Shown here piece after piece: positions 51,471 through 60,267 of a stretch of DNA of 64,000 nt. The notes beneath the pieces were generated by a model. It had not been told where the DNA came from. It saw nothing but the letters and a program-made list of their open reading frames with translations, and ran no database searches. The position numbers and the translations under genes were made by a program. The stretch is from Mycobacterium sp. MS1601. Its GTDB lineage: Bacteria; Actinomycetota; Actinomycetes; Mycobacteriales; Mycobacteriaceae. Every line of letters starts with the position of its first letter. Position 1 is the first letter of the stretch. The stretch covers positions 4,898,001 through 4,962,000 of the forward strand of contig NZ_CP019420.1 of NCBI RefSeq assembly GCF_001984215.1, in the 5' to 3' direction.

Positions 51471-52456
51471 ACGCCATGGCCTGTTACCTCGGCGTCGACG
51501 GTGGCGGTTCCAAGACCGCCTTCGCGCTGATCGATGCCGACGGTCGGGTGCGGGGGCGGGCGACGGCGCCCAGTTCCTACTACTTCAGCCATGGCTTCGC
51601 AGTTGTGGAAGACGCACTGAGGCAAGGTATTTCCGAGGTCTGCTCCTCTGCGGGCATCACCAGCGATGACATCGACTTCGCCTTCTTCGGGCTCCCCGGC
51701 TACGGCGAAGCCAGCGCGGACCTCGCCCGCCTCGACGCGGTCCCCGGCCTGATCCTCGGACATGACCGTTACACCTGTGACAACGACATGGTGTGCGGCT
51801 GGGCGGGGTCGCTGGCGGGCGAGGACGGTATCAACGTCGTCTGCGGTACCGGATCGATGACCTACGGTGAACGCCTGGGCGTCGGACGCCGCGTCGGGGG
51901 TTGGGGTGAGCTGTTCGGTGACGAAGGGTCGGCCTACTGGGTTGCCACCAGGGGACTCAACGCCTTCAGCCGGATGAGCGACGGCCGGCTTTCGCGCGGG
52001 CCGTTGTACGAGTTGCTCACGCAACGACTGCAACTCGCCGGCGATCTCGACGCGGTGAGCCTGGTGATCGAACAGTGGGGTGGCGACCGCAGTTCCATCG
52101 CGGCGCTGGCCACCACGGTGTGCGAAGCCGCCCGCCGCGGTGACCGGGTGGCCGAGGGCATCATCGTTGATGCCGCCGCCGAACTGGTGACACTGATCGA
52201 GACCACCGGTGCGCTCATCGGCTTCGGTGAGCATGACCGGGTACCGGTGTCCTACTCCGGCGGAATGTTCTCCGACAGCGGCTTTCTCGACGCGTTCCGC
52301 CGTGCCCTGGAGCAGCTTCCCGCCAAATACGACCTGCAGAGCCCCGTGCTCGATCCGGCGACGGGTGCCGCTCTCTACGCAGCCAAACGCGCTGGGACAC
52401 CGTTGTCCGCCAACGCACTTCACCAACTCCGCACATGTGAGGCGAGGCCATCATGA
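51467..52456 (+). CDS. BadF/BadG-type sugar kinase (N-acetylglucosamine kinase-like)
   Basis: A 329-residue ASKHA-fold kinase: phosphate-1 loop YLGVDGGGSKTAFALID, a conserved CDNDMVCGWAGSLAGEDGINVVCGTGSMTYG (phosphate-2), GWGELFGDEGSAYWVA, and SYSGGMFSDSGFLDA near the adenosine site. Known: bacterial relatives phosphorylate GlcNAc or glucosamine. In this operon GalNAc or galactosamine is the logical substrate (inferred). Start ATG overlaps the SIS gene; a second ATG is three codons on. Confidence 0.88.
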   Translation: MNAMACYLGVDGGGSKTAFALIDADGRVRGRATAPSSYYFSHGFAVVEDALRQGISEVCSSAGITSDDIDFAFFGLPGYGEASADLARLDAVPGLILGHDRYTCDNDMVCGWAGSLAGEDGINVVCGTGSMTYGERLGVGRRVGGWGELFGDEGSAYWVATRGLNAFSRMSDGRLSRGPLYELLTQRLQLAGDLDAVSLVIEQWGGDRSSIAALATTVCEAARRGDRVAEGIIVDAAAELVTLIETTGALIGFGEHDRVPVSYSGGMFSDSGFLDAFRRALEQLPAKYDLQSPVLDPATGAALYAAKRAGTPLSANALHQLRTCEARPS

Positions 52457-53379
52457 CCACCCGCAGTTGGATCTTCTACGCCACGCTCCTGATCCTGTTC
52501 TGGGGGGTCTGGGGTGCGTTCTCCGCGCTTCCCGCCACCAGATACGGCTATCCCGACGAGATGATCTACAGCATCTGGGCGCTGACGATGATCATCCCCG
52601 CCGCCTTCGTCCTCCGCGGGCAGCGCTTCGACCGGCGCCCCAGAGCCGCGCTCTACGGCCTGCTGATCGGTCTCACCGGCGCCGGCGGGCAGCTGCTGCT
52701 CTTCCAGGCGCTGACGATGGGCCCGGCGTACCTGATCTTCCCCATCGTGTCGATCTCGCCCGCGGTCACTGTCGTGATGGCGATGGTGCTGCTGCGTGAA
52801 CGAATCTCCAAACTCGCCGCGGTGGGCCTCATCGCCGCCCTGGCAGCGATCGTGCTGTTCAGCGTCACCAGCACCGAATCCGACGGTTCGACGGGCCCGT
52901 GGCTGCCGTTGGCGATCGTGATCTGCCTGGCCTGGGGAGTGCAGGCCTACTTCATGCGCAAGGCTGCCACCACCGGCGTCAACGAGGCCACCACCTTCGG
53001 CTGGATGGCGATCAGCGCAATCGCCCTCATCCCCGTCGCGCTGTTCTCCCTCGGTGGACTTCCGCTTGATTTCCCTTGGCAGGCACCCGCATTGACGGCC
53101 GTCACGCAGGTGCTCAACGCCGTGGGTGCGCTGTTCCTGGTGATGGCGCTGTCCCGCGGCAAGGCCAGCATCGTGGCACCCACCACCAACGCGCTGGCGC
53201 CGGCACTGACCATCGTCGTCTCGCTGATCGCCTACCAGACGCTGCCGTCACCCTACGGGGCGGCGGGAATCGTGCTGGCACTGGTGGGGTCGACGCTCAT
53301 GGTGTACAGCGACGAGAAGCGTGGTGAGTCACCGACTCCCGTGGTGGCGGCACCCGGCACGGAGGTGCACACACGATGA
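52453..53379 (+). CDS. DMT superfamily transporter (EamA family)
   Basis: A 308-residue protein with ten predicted helices in two EamA repeats (SIWALTMIIPAAFVLRG; LLFQALTMGPAYLIFPIVSISPAVTVVMAMVLLRERIS; AVGALFLVMALSRGKASIVAPTTNALAPALTIVVSLIAYQ). Known: DMT carriers export or exchange small metabolites. Odd in an ABC-importer sugar operon. It may export an unusable product or import a free monosaccharide. Start ATG overlaps the kinase stop. Confidence 0.85.
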   Translation: MTTRSWIFYATLLILFWGVWGAFSALPATRYGYPDEMIYSIWALTMIIPAAFVLRGQRFDRRPRAALYGLLIGLTGAGGQLLLFQALTMGPAYLIFPIVSISPAVTVVMAMVLLRERISKLAAVGLIAALAAIVLFSVTSTESDGSTGPWLPLAIVICLAWGVQAYFMRKAATTGVNEATTFGWMAISAIALIPVALFSLGGLPLDFPWQAPALTAVTQVLNAVGALFLVMALSRGKASIVAPTTNALAPALTIVVSLIAYQTLPSPYGAAGIVLALVGSTLMVYSDEKRGESPTPVVAAPGTEVHTR

Positions 53380-54698
53380 AGCCGACCATCGTCATCATCG
53401 GAGCGGGCAGTGTCGAGTTCACCCGCGAGTTGCTCGGTGACATCTTCTCCTTCCCGGAACTGGGCTCGGTGCGAGTGGTGCTGCACGACATCGACTCCGA
53501 GCGACTCGAGACAGCCGAAGCCATCGCCCACGCGACGGCACGCCAGACCGGAGCCACCCCCGAGGTGGTCGCCTCACTGGACCGTCGCCGAGCCCTCGAC
53601 GGTGCCAGCTACGTCATCAACGTGATCCAGGTCGGGATGCACGACGCGACGGTGCGTGATTTCGAGATTCCGGCGCGCTACGGGCTCAAGCAGACCATCG
53701 GCGACACCATCGGCATCGGCGGCATCTTCCGTGGTCTGCGAACCTTCCCGGTGCTGGATGGGATCGCGCGGGACATGCTGGATGTCTGCCCGGACGCCTG
53801 GCTGCTGAATTACACCAACCCGATGGCCATGAACATCACCTATCTGCACCGGGTGGCGCCGAACCTCAAAGTGCTCGGGCTGTGCCATTCCGTGTACTGG
53901 ACGATGGTGGGTCTGTGCGAGATCGTCGGGGTGCCCTACGAGGAGGTGTCCTACTGGTCGGCCGGTGTCAATCATCAAGCGTGGGTGCTGCAATGGGAGC
54001 GGGGCGGGCAGGACCTCTACCCGCTGCTGGATCAGCGCATCGCCGCCGATCCCGAGTTGCGCCGGCGGGTCCGGGTGGACATGTACCGCCGGCTCGGGTT
54101 CTACCCGACCGAGACCAGCGAACACAGCAGCGAATACGTGCCGTGGTATCTCAAACACCCCGATGAGATCGAGCGGCTCCGTCTCAACATCGGCGAGTAC
54201 GTCTCGATCAGTGAGGCCAATCTCGCCGAATATGCCCGCGTGCGTGCCGAACTGGCGCAGACTCAGGTGCTGGACGTCGACAGGGGTGCCACGGAGTACG
54301 CACCGCAGGTGATCCACTCGCTGGAGACCGGGACGGTCAGGGTCATCGCCGCCAACGTCGCCAACGCCGGCCTGATCACCAACCTGCCCGCAGGTCTCGC
54401 CGTCGAGGTACCCACTGTCCTGGACGCCCTTGGTGCACATCCCATGACCGTGGGTGACCTGCCGGCCCAGTGTGCTGCGCTGAACCGCAACTTCCTAGGT
54501 CCGGTGGATCTGGCGGTGAGTGCGGCCGTCGACGGGGATCCACGCCTGGTCCGTGCCGCTGCGATGGTGGATCCCAACACCGCGGCCACGCTGACCGTCG
54601 ACCAGATCTGGCGCCTGTGCGACGAACTGACCGCCGCTCATGGTGACCTCTTACCCCCGGCCCTGCGCACCACGTCAACGAAGGAGTATCAGCTGTGA
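53376..54698 (+). CDS. GH4 family glycosidase (alpha-galactosidase MelA-like)
   Basis: A 440-residue NAD+- and Mn2+-dependent glycoside hydrolase family 4 member. Seen: Rossmann TIVIIGAGSVEFTRELLGDI at the start, NYTNPMAMN near 150, LGLCHSVYW (Mn-ligand Cys-His) near 170, SAGVNHQAW near 198. Known: GH4 acts by oxidation-elimination on alpha- or beta-glycosides; MelA takes unphosphorylated alpha-galactosides. With an ABC and not a PTS importer, a non-phosphorylated substrate is likely. Coupled to both neighbours by 4-base overlaps. Confidence 0.9.
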   Translation: MKPTIVIIGAGSVEFTRELLGDIFSFPELGSVRVVLHDIDSERLETAEAIAHATARQTGATPEVVASLDRRRALDGASYVINVIQVGMHDATVRDFEIPARYGLKQTIGDTIGIGGIFRGLRTFPVLDGIARDMLDVCPDAWLLNYTNPMAMNITYLHRVAPNLKVLGLCHSVYWTMVGLCEIVGVPYEEVSYWSAGVNHQAWVLQWERGGQDLYPLLDQRIAADPELRRRVRVDMYRRLGFYPTETSEHSSEYVPWYLKHPDEIERLRLNIGEYVSISEANLAEYARVRAELAQTQVLDVDRGATEYAPQVIHSLETGTVRVIAANVANAGLITNLPAGLAVEVPTVLDALGAHPMTVGDLPAQCAALNRNFLGPVDLAVSAAVDGDPRLVRAAAMVDPNTAATLTVDQIWRLCDELTAAHGDLLPPALRTTSTKEYQL

Positions 54699-55981
54699 AA
54701 CGTCGATCTCGCCTTTTTGTCCTACTCGGGGCGGTCCTTGCCCTTGCCCTGTCCGCCTGCGGTGGCGGCGGTGGGTCCTCGTCGTCCGGTCCCACCGAGG
54801 TCACGGTCTGGCACGGCTTTCAGGACACCCAGGGGGAGGTGTTCAAATCCTTGATCGAGAAGTACAACTCCGAGCATCCTGACGTGTCCGTCCGTGAGTT
54901 GTACTCCAGCAGCGATCTGGTGCTGCAGAAGGTACTGACCGCGGTGCGTGGCGACAGCGCCCCCGACGTGGCCTACATGTTCGGTTCGTGGTCGCCGAAC
55001 ATCGCGCAGATCCCCCAGCTGGTCGACATGTCCTCCTATGTCTCCGAATCGGACTGGAACTGGGACGACTTCTACCCCGGCGAGCGAGCCGCGGCGACCG
55101 TCGGTGACAAGGTGGTCGGAGTGCCCGCCCTGGTGGACAACCTCGCAATCGTGTACAACAAGCAACTTTTCGCCGAGGCGGGCATCGAAGCTCCCACCCC
55201 GGATTGGACCTGGGACGATTTCCGCTCCGCTGCAGCCAAACTCACCGATCCCACCAAGGGACAATACGGCTGGTTGCTGCCCGCCGACGGCAGCGAGGAC
55301 ACCGTGTGGCACTACCTGCCGATGCTGTGGGAGGCCGGTGGCGACCTGCTGTCGCAGGACAACGAGCATGCGACGTTCAACTCCGAGGCCGGGGTGAGGG
55401 CACTGACCCTGCTGCAGCAGATGGCCGTCGACGACAAGTCGTTGTATCTGGACACCACCAACGAGAACGGCCCGAAGCTGATGAACAGCGGCAAGATCGG
55501 CATGCTGGTCACCGGACCGTGGGATCTCAGCTCGTTGCCGGACATCGATTACGGGGTTCAGGTGATGCCCACCTTCGCCGGATCTTCGGGTGGCCACCAG
55601 ACGATCTCGGGACCGGACAACTGGGTGGTGTTCGACAACGGTGACGAACGCAAGCAGGCTGCCGTCGATTTCGTGAAGTGGTTGACCTCTCCCGAACAGG
55701 TGAAGGCCTTCTCACTGGGCACCGGTGACCTTCCGACGCGCACCTCGGTTGGCGAGGACAAAGAGTTCGTCGCACAGCTCAACGAACAGCTCAAGGGATC
55801 CGATCTCTTCGTCGAGAACCTGTCGAATGTGCAGAAGGCCAGGCCGACAGTTGAGCAGTACCCGGCCATCTCGGAGGCGTTGGGCCAGGCCATCGTGTCG
55901 GTGATGCTCGGGGAGGCGCAGCCCGCTGCTGCCCTGGACGCCGCGGCGCGGACCGCCGACGACGCGCTGGCGGGCAAGTAA
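54695..55981 (+). CDS. Sugar ABC transporter substrate-binding lipoprotein
   Basis: A 428-residue lipoprotein: signal peptide with lipobox LSACGGG, then a family 1 (MalE/UgpB-type) binding domain (TVWHGFQDTQGEVFKSLIEKYN, PDVAYMFGSWSPNI, GVPALVDNLAIVYNKQLF, GKIGMLVTGPWDL). Known: captures oligosaccharides outside the membrane for the MalFG-type permease. GTG start overlaps the GH4 stop. Ligand probably the glycoside split by the GH4 enzyme. Confidence 0.92.
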   Translation: MKRRSRLFVLLGAVLALALSACGGGGGSSSSGPTEVTVWHGFQDTQGEVFKSLIEKYNSEHPDVSVRELYSSSDLVLQKVLTAVRGDSAPDVAYMFGSWSPNIAQIPQLVDMSSYVSESDWNWDDFYPGERAAATVGDKVVGVPALVDNLAIVYNKQLFAEAGIEAPTPDWTWDDFRSAAAKLTDPTKGQYGWLLPADGSEDTVWHYLPMLWEAGGDLLSQDNEHATFNSEAGVRALTLLQQMAVDDKSLYLDTTNENGPKLMNSGKIGMLVTGPWDLSSLPDIDYGVQVMPTFAGSSGGHQTISGPDNWVVFDNGDERKQAAVDFVKWLTSPEQVKAFSLGTGDLPTRTSVGEDKEFVAQLNEQLKGSDLFVENLSNVQKARPTVEQYPAISEALGQAIVSVMLGEAQPAAALDAAARTADDALAGK

Positions 55982-56007
55982 GTGCCGGGTCGGGGGAGGA
56001 GGCGCGA

Positions 56008-56901
56008 ATGCAGAGGTTGTTGAGCCGGCTCGGCCGCTCGGACCACGTGAGCGGCTGGGCGTTGGTCAGTCCGGCGGCGCTGTTGATCGGAGTCTTCGGC
56101 CTGCTACCGGTGTTGATGTCGTTGCAATTGTCCTTCCAGAAGTCCGATCTGCTGACCGAGCAGACTCCTTGGGTGGGGCTGGACAACTACCGGAAGTTGG
56201 CGCAGGACCCGGTGTTCCTGGAATCGGTGAAACACACCATCGTCTACACCGCGCTCTTCGTCCCCGGCACCATGCTGGTGGGCCTGTTGATTGCCGCCGC
56301 CATGAACCGCTCACTGCGCTTCATCTCGGTGTATCGGACGGCCGCATACGTCACGATGGCGGTGTCCACCATCTCCCAGGGCATCATCTTCCTCTGGTTG
56401 ACCGACCGGGATTACGGCCTGGTGAACGCCGCCCTGAATACGGTCGGGTTGCCGTCACAGCCTTTCCTGGCCTCACCGGACCAGGCGCTGTACGTGATCG
56501 TCGCGATGACCATCTGGGGGTGGACAGGGTTCTCGGTCATCGTCTATCTGGCTGCTCTGCAAGGAGTTCCGGCCGAACTGCACGAGGCGGCGGCCATCGA
56601 CGGCGCGACGTCGTTCACCCGGTTCCGGACCATCACCGTGCCCCTGCTGGGGCCGGCGAACCTGTTTCTGCTGGTGTGGCTGACCATCAACGCACTGCAG
56701 CTGTTCGACGAGGTGTACGCGACCACCCGCGGCGGGCCGCTGCGCGCGACGACGGTGATCGTCTACTACCTGTGGGACCGGGCGTTTGTGCAGTTCGACG
56801 CCGGCTACGCCGCCGCCATGGCGTACGCCCTGTTCGTGGTGATCCTGGTGATCACCGGTATCCAGTTTCGGCTCGCGCGTAGATATGTGCACTACTCATG
56901 A
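56008..56901 (+). CDS. Sugar ABC transporter permease (MalF-type)
   Basis: A 297-residue protein with six membrane helices and the EAA loop ELHEAAAIDGATSFTRFRTITVPLLGP near 190. Pairs with the next gene to form the channel. Good ribosome site (GGGGGAGGAGG) before the ATG; 26-base gap from the binding-protein gene, the only real gap inside this operon's transport part. Confidence 0.92.
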   Translation: MQRLLSRLGRSDHVSGWALVSPAALLIGVFGLLPVLMSLQLSFQKSDLLTEQTPWVGLDNYRKLAQDPVFLESVKHTIVYTALFVPGTMLVGLLIAAAMNRSLRFISVYRTAAYVTMAVSTISQGIIFLWLTDRDYGLVNAALNTVGLPSQPFLASPDQALYVIVAMTIWGWTGFSVIVYLAALQGVPAELHEAAAIDGATSFTRFRTITVPLLGPANLFLLVWLTINALQLFDEVYATTRGGPLRATTVIVYYLWDRAFVQFDAGYAAAMAYALFVVILVITGIQFRLARRYVHYS

Positions 56902-57812
56902 CCATTCGAGATCTGACCCCGACCGCGGCCCCCGCCGCGGTGACCGCCGAGGTGGAGCCGCCCTCTGCGGCGCGGCGGCGGCTTCGGTTCAACCCGTGGC
57001 ACCTGGTACTCATCCCGGTGTCGTTCCTGCTGCTGGTTCCCCTGCTGTGGATGCTGGTGACGTCACTGGAGACCGAAGGCGAGGCCAACCGCTTCCCGCC
57101 GGTGCTGTTCCCGGCCAGCCCGCGGTTCGAGAACTACTCACAAGCTTGGGCCGCAGCACCGTTCGGGCACTTCTTCCTCAACAGCATCATGGTGACCACG
57201 GTGGTGCTGGTGAGCAACCTGATCGTGTGCAGCCTCGCGGGTTATGCGTTCGCCCGCATCCGGTTCCTCGGCCGCGGAGCACTTTTTGTCACCTTGATGG
57301 CGACGCTGATGGTCCCGTTCCAGGTCACCATGATCCCGGTGTTCCTGGTCGTGAAGTGGTTCGGGGACAACGTGTGGGAAGGGTTGGGCATCGACCACAT
57401 CGGCGCGTTGATGCTGCCGAACCTGGCGACCGCATTCGGCATCTTCTTCCTGCGGCAGTTCTTCATGACCGTGCCGGTTGAACTCGAGGAGGCGGCGCGG
57501 GTGGACGGCACCTCACGCCTGGGCGTGCTGTTCAAGATCGTCCTGCCGCTGTCGCTGCCCGCATTGTCCACCTTGGCCGCGCTGACGATCCTGACGTCCT
57601 GGAACGATTTCCTGTGGCCGCTGATCGTCATCACCTCGCAGGACCAGATGACGGTTCCGTTGGGGCTCAGCTATTTCCAGGGCGCACACCGGGTGAAGTG
57701 GCCGTTGTTGATGGCGGCGAACGTGATGAGCCTGCTGCCGATGCTGCTGGTGTTCATCGGCGCCCAGCGCTACTTTGTCCAGTCGGTGGCCAGTACCGGC
57801 ATCAAGGGTTGA
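56898..57812 (+). CDS. Sugar ABC transporter permease (MalG-type)
   Basis: A 304-residue protein with six membrane helices and the EAA loop ELEEAARVDGTSRLGVLFKIVLPLSLP near 195. The N-terminus carries a 35-residue cytoplasmic Pro/Arg-rich extension. ATG overlaps the stop of the first permease gene. Second half of the import channel. Confidence 0.92.
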   Translation: MTIRDLTPTAAPAAVTAEVEPPSAARRRLRFNPWHLVLIPVSFLLLVPLLWMLVTSLETEGEANRFPPVLFPASPRFENYSQAWAAAPFGHFFLNSIMVTTVVLVSNLIVCSLAGYAFARIRFLGRGALFVTLMATLMVPFQVTMIPVFLVVKWFGDNVWEGLGIDHIGALMLPNLATAFGIFFLRQFFMTVPVELEEAARVDGTSRLGVLFKIVLPLSLPALSTLAALTILTSWNDFLWPLIVITSQDQMTVPLGLSYFQGAHRVKWPLLMAANVMSLLPMLLVFIGAQRYFVQSVASTGIKG

Positions 57813-57823
57813 GAGGAAAGACC

Positions 57824-58900
57824 TTGGCAGAAGTGGAATTTCGCGGCGTGACCCGCAGCTACGGCAGTAGCGTGGTTGCATTGGACAATCTCGACCTGAC
57901 TGTTGCCGACGGTGAGTTCCTGATCCTGGTCGGACCATCCGGCTGCGGCAAGAGCACCGCGCTGCGGTTGCTTGCCGGCCTGGACAAGCCCACGTCGGGG
58001 GAAATCAGAATCGGTGGCGCGGTGGTGAATGCGCTGTCGCCGGGCGAGCGGGACATCGCCATGGTGTTCCAGAACTACGCGCTGTACCCGCATATGTCGG
58101 TGTACCGCAACCTCGCCTACGGGTTGCGGCAGCGCAAGACGCCGCGCGCCCAGGTGGACCGGCGGGTTCGCGAGACCGCTGAGCTGTTACAGATCACCAA
58201 CCTGTTGGACCGCAAGCCCGGTCAACTCTCCGGCGGCCAGCGTCAGCGGGTCGCGATGGGGCGGGCGCTGGTGCGCCGGCCACAGGCATTCCTGCTGGAC
58301 GAGCCACTGTCGAATCTGGATGCCAAACTGCGCAACCAGGTGCGCGGTGACCTCAAGCGGCTGCACCGGGAGTTGCCCGTGACGTCCATCTACGTCACGC
58401 ACGACCAGGTCGAAGCGATGACGCTGGGGGACCGGCTTTGTGTGATGTCCGAAGGCAAGGTGCAGCAGATCGGCTCCACCGACGACATCTACAACCGGCC
58501 GGCCAACACGTTTGTCGCGGCCTTCATGGGCAGCCCACCGATGAACCTCATTCCGGCCGAGGTTCGCGACGGGGTACTGCACGTCGCCGGGTCGGCTGTG
58601 GTGTCGGTTGCCGAGCCCGATGGTCCGGTCACGGTCGGGGCGAGACCGGAGCATCTCGAGGTGCGATTCGGTGACGTCGACGGCGCCGTGCCCGCCCGCG
58701 TCGACTTCGTGGAACCGTTGGGCAGTCACGTCCTGGTCACCGCGGTGGTGGGCGACACTCGGGTGATCGCCCAGGCGCCCGCGGGTACGGACGTACCGTC
58801 GGAGACCCCCATCGGGTTGGTGCTACCTCCAGAGCGGACGTACTTCTTCGACGCGGTGACGGGGGAGTCCAGGCGCAGCCGCCGGCCCGTCCGCCTGTGA
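57824..58900 (+). CDS. Sugar ABC transporter ATP-binding protein (MsmK/UgpC type)
   Basis: A 358-residue ATPase: Walker A GPSGCGKST near 38, Q-loop MVFQNYALYPHMSVYRN near 82, signature LSGGQRQRVAMGRAL near 135, Walker B FLLDEPLSNLD near 157, H-loop YVTHDQVEA near 192, and a C-terminal TOBE domain. The TTG at 57824 is chosen because GAGAGGAAAG (57811-57820) lies just before it; the frame upstream overlaps the permease gene. Having its own ATPase makes this a complete importer. Confidence 0.92.
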   Translation: MAEVEFRGVTRSYGSSVVALDNLDLTVADGEFLILVGPSGCGKSTALRLLAGLDKPTSGEIRIGGAVVNALSPGERDIAMVFQNYALYPHMSVYRNLAYGLRQRKTPRAQVDRRVRETAELLQITNLLDRKPGQLSGGQRQRVAMGRALVRRPQAFLLDEPLSNLDAKLRNQVRGDLKRLHRELPVTSIYVTHDQVEAMTLGDRLCVMSEGKVQQIGSTDDIYNRPANTFVAAFMGSPPMNLIPAEVRDGVLHVAGSAVVSVAEPDGPVTVGARPEHLEVRFGDVDGAVPARVDFVEPLGSHVLVTAVVGDTRVIAQAPAGTDVPSETPIGLVLPPERTYFFDAVTGESRRSRRPVRL

Positions 58901-58921
58901 GTCGAGCTCTACGCTGGCGGT

Positions 58922-59128
58922 GTGTTCTTCTTCCTCTTCGGCTACGGCGTCACACAGAAGGTCCTGGGACCGGGGGAGGTCCGCGTGTGCCCTCGCTGTC
59001 ACAACACCACCCAGTGGCATCGAACTGAGGAGTTCAAGCAGTTCACGCTGTTCTTCGTGCCGGTTGCACGATGGAAGCGGCGCCGATTCGAGGTCTGCGG
59101 CATCTGCCGGGCGGCAGTGCCTGCCTGA
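58922..59128 (+). CDS. Zinc-ribbon protein (zinc_ribbon_15 type)
   Basis: A 68-residue protein with two CxxC pairs (VCPRCHN near 22 and VCGICRA near 59), a hydrophobic N-terminus FFFLFGYG and a conserved TLFFVPVARWKRRRFEVC stretch. Known: this small actinobacterial family is of unknown function. GTG start at 58922, 21 bases after the ABC ATPase stop. Confidence 0.75.
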   Translation: MFFFLFGYGVTQKVLGPGEVRVCPRCHNTTQWHRTEEFKQFTLFFVPVARWKRRRFEVCGICRAAVPA

Positions 59129-59197
59129 CCCCTCTTCACTGTATGACACAGATGTGGGCTTGCGGCAAGACCCCCTGTCTGGCGCACACTCTCCGGC

Positions 59198-59617
59198 ATG
59201 GCGAAACCCTTCGAAGTACACGAGTCCGGTGCCTACCTGCACGGCACCAAAGCCGTTCTCGCGGTGGGAGATCTGCTGGTTGCGGGGCGGGAGTCCAATT
59301 ACGAGCCGGGGCGCATCATGAATCACATCTACATGACGCAGACCCTGGACGCCGCGGTCTGGGGCGCGGAAATGGCTGCCGGCGAGGGCCGCGGACACGT
59401 CTACATGGTGGAGCCGCTGGGGCCCATCGAGGACGATCCGAACGTCACCGACAAGAAATTGCCGGGGAACCCCACCCGGTCCTACCGCAGCCGGCAACCC
59501 GTGCGGATCGTCGGTGAGATCACCGATTGGGAAGGCCATTCCGAGCAGCAGCTGCAGAGGATGCGGGACGGTCTGGAGGATCTGCGGCGCCGGGGTGAGG
59601 CGGTCATCTACGACTAG
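59198..59617 (+). CDS. arr: Rifampin ADP-ribosyltransferase
   Basis: A 139-residue Arr enzyme that inactivates rifampicin by ADP-ribosylating the C23 hydroxyl with NAD+. Nearly collinear with M. smegmatis Arr: AKPFEVHESGAYLHGTKA, NHIYMTQTLDAAVWGAEMAAGEGRGHVY, EDDPNVTDKKLPGNPTRSYRS, IVGEITDWEGH, RRRGEAVIYD. Chromosomal arr is intrinsic to many fast-growing mycobacteria, so this is not in itself a sign of acquisition; no integron or IS is adjacent. Start ATG at 59198. Confidence 0.96.
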   Translation: MAKPFEVHESGAYLHGTKAVLAVGDLLVAGRESNYEPGRIMNHIYMTQTLDAAVWGAEMAAGEGRGHVYMVEPLGPIEDDPNVTDKKLPGNPTRSYRSRQPVRIVGEITDWEGHSEQQLQRMRDGLEDLRRRGEAVIYD

Positions 59618-59808
59618 GAAGACCGGGAACAGGTGATTGCCTAATTCTTTCTATCGCAAGAACCTGCAGGTCGAGTTCATGGGCCGGCCGTCGGCGGTTT
59701 GCTCAAAATTGCCCGTGGTGTCCGTTTCTGTGGGACATTCGAGGCGGGGGCGCTTTGGATATCGGGCCTCCGGGGCGTGTGGGACGGGGGTGAGCGTTTC
59801 CGGTGGGT

Positions 59809-60267
59809 ATGAAACGTGCCGATGAGTTGAGTTTCGAGTTGGCCCGCGCCGCAGTCGCGCAGTTGTCGCCGGCCGAGTTGCCCGTGCTCGACGGGCTCGG
59901 AATCGAGTTCGTAGAGGCGTCTTCCGCCCCCACTGGCGGTGATGGCGCACTCGGATTCGACGTCACCCAACTGACATTTGCGGTGGTGGCGAGTCAGTGC
60001 GCGGTGGCATCAGCGTCGGTGGTCGCCGAGTTCTTCAAGGCTGCGGCGGGCGAGTCCGGGACGTCGCTGGCCAAGGCGCTGGCATCCCGAATCAAGCAAC
60101 GACGGCAATCGGCGTCCGCTGTGCCCAAGCCGCCGGTACCCCTTGATCCCGCCTTGCTGATGGAGGTCCGCAAGCGGGCGTTCGAACAGGCTCGGCAGTC
60201 TGGACTCGACGAATCGGCAGCAAAACTGATGGCAGACGCTCTAGTGGGATCGCTTGTCGCACAATGA
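59809..60267 (+). CDS. Hypothetical protein, partner of the M48-like membrane protein
   Basis: About 152 residues, no signal or clear membrane segment. A hydrophobic middle (LTFAVVASQCAVASASVVAEFFKAAAG) and two charged helices (LAKALASRIKQRRQ; LLMEVRKRAFEQARQSGLDESAAKLMADALVGSLVAQ). I recognise no domain. The stop overlaps the next gene's ATG (ATGA), so the products are probably made together. Start at 59809 or an ATG two codons upstream at 59803. The 190 bases between arr and this gene show nothing recognisable. Confidence 0.6.
   Translation: MKRADELSFELARAAVAQLSPAELPVLDGLGIEFVEASSAPTGGDGALGFDVTQLTFAVVASQCAVASASVVAEFFKAAAGESGTSLAKALASRIKQRRQSASAVPKPPVPLDPALLMEVRKRAFEQARQSGLDESAAKLMADALVGSLVAQ

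Noticed and set aside
58922..59617. arr as part of an integron or transposon
   Set aside because: No attC-like hairpin, integrase or transposase lies nearby, and chromosomal arr is normal in fast-growing mycobacteria.
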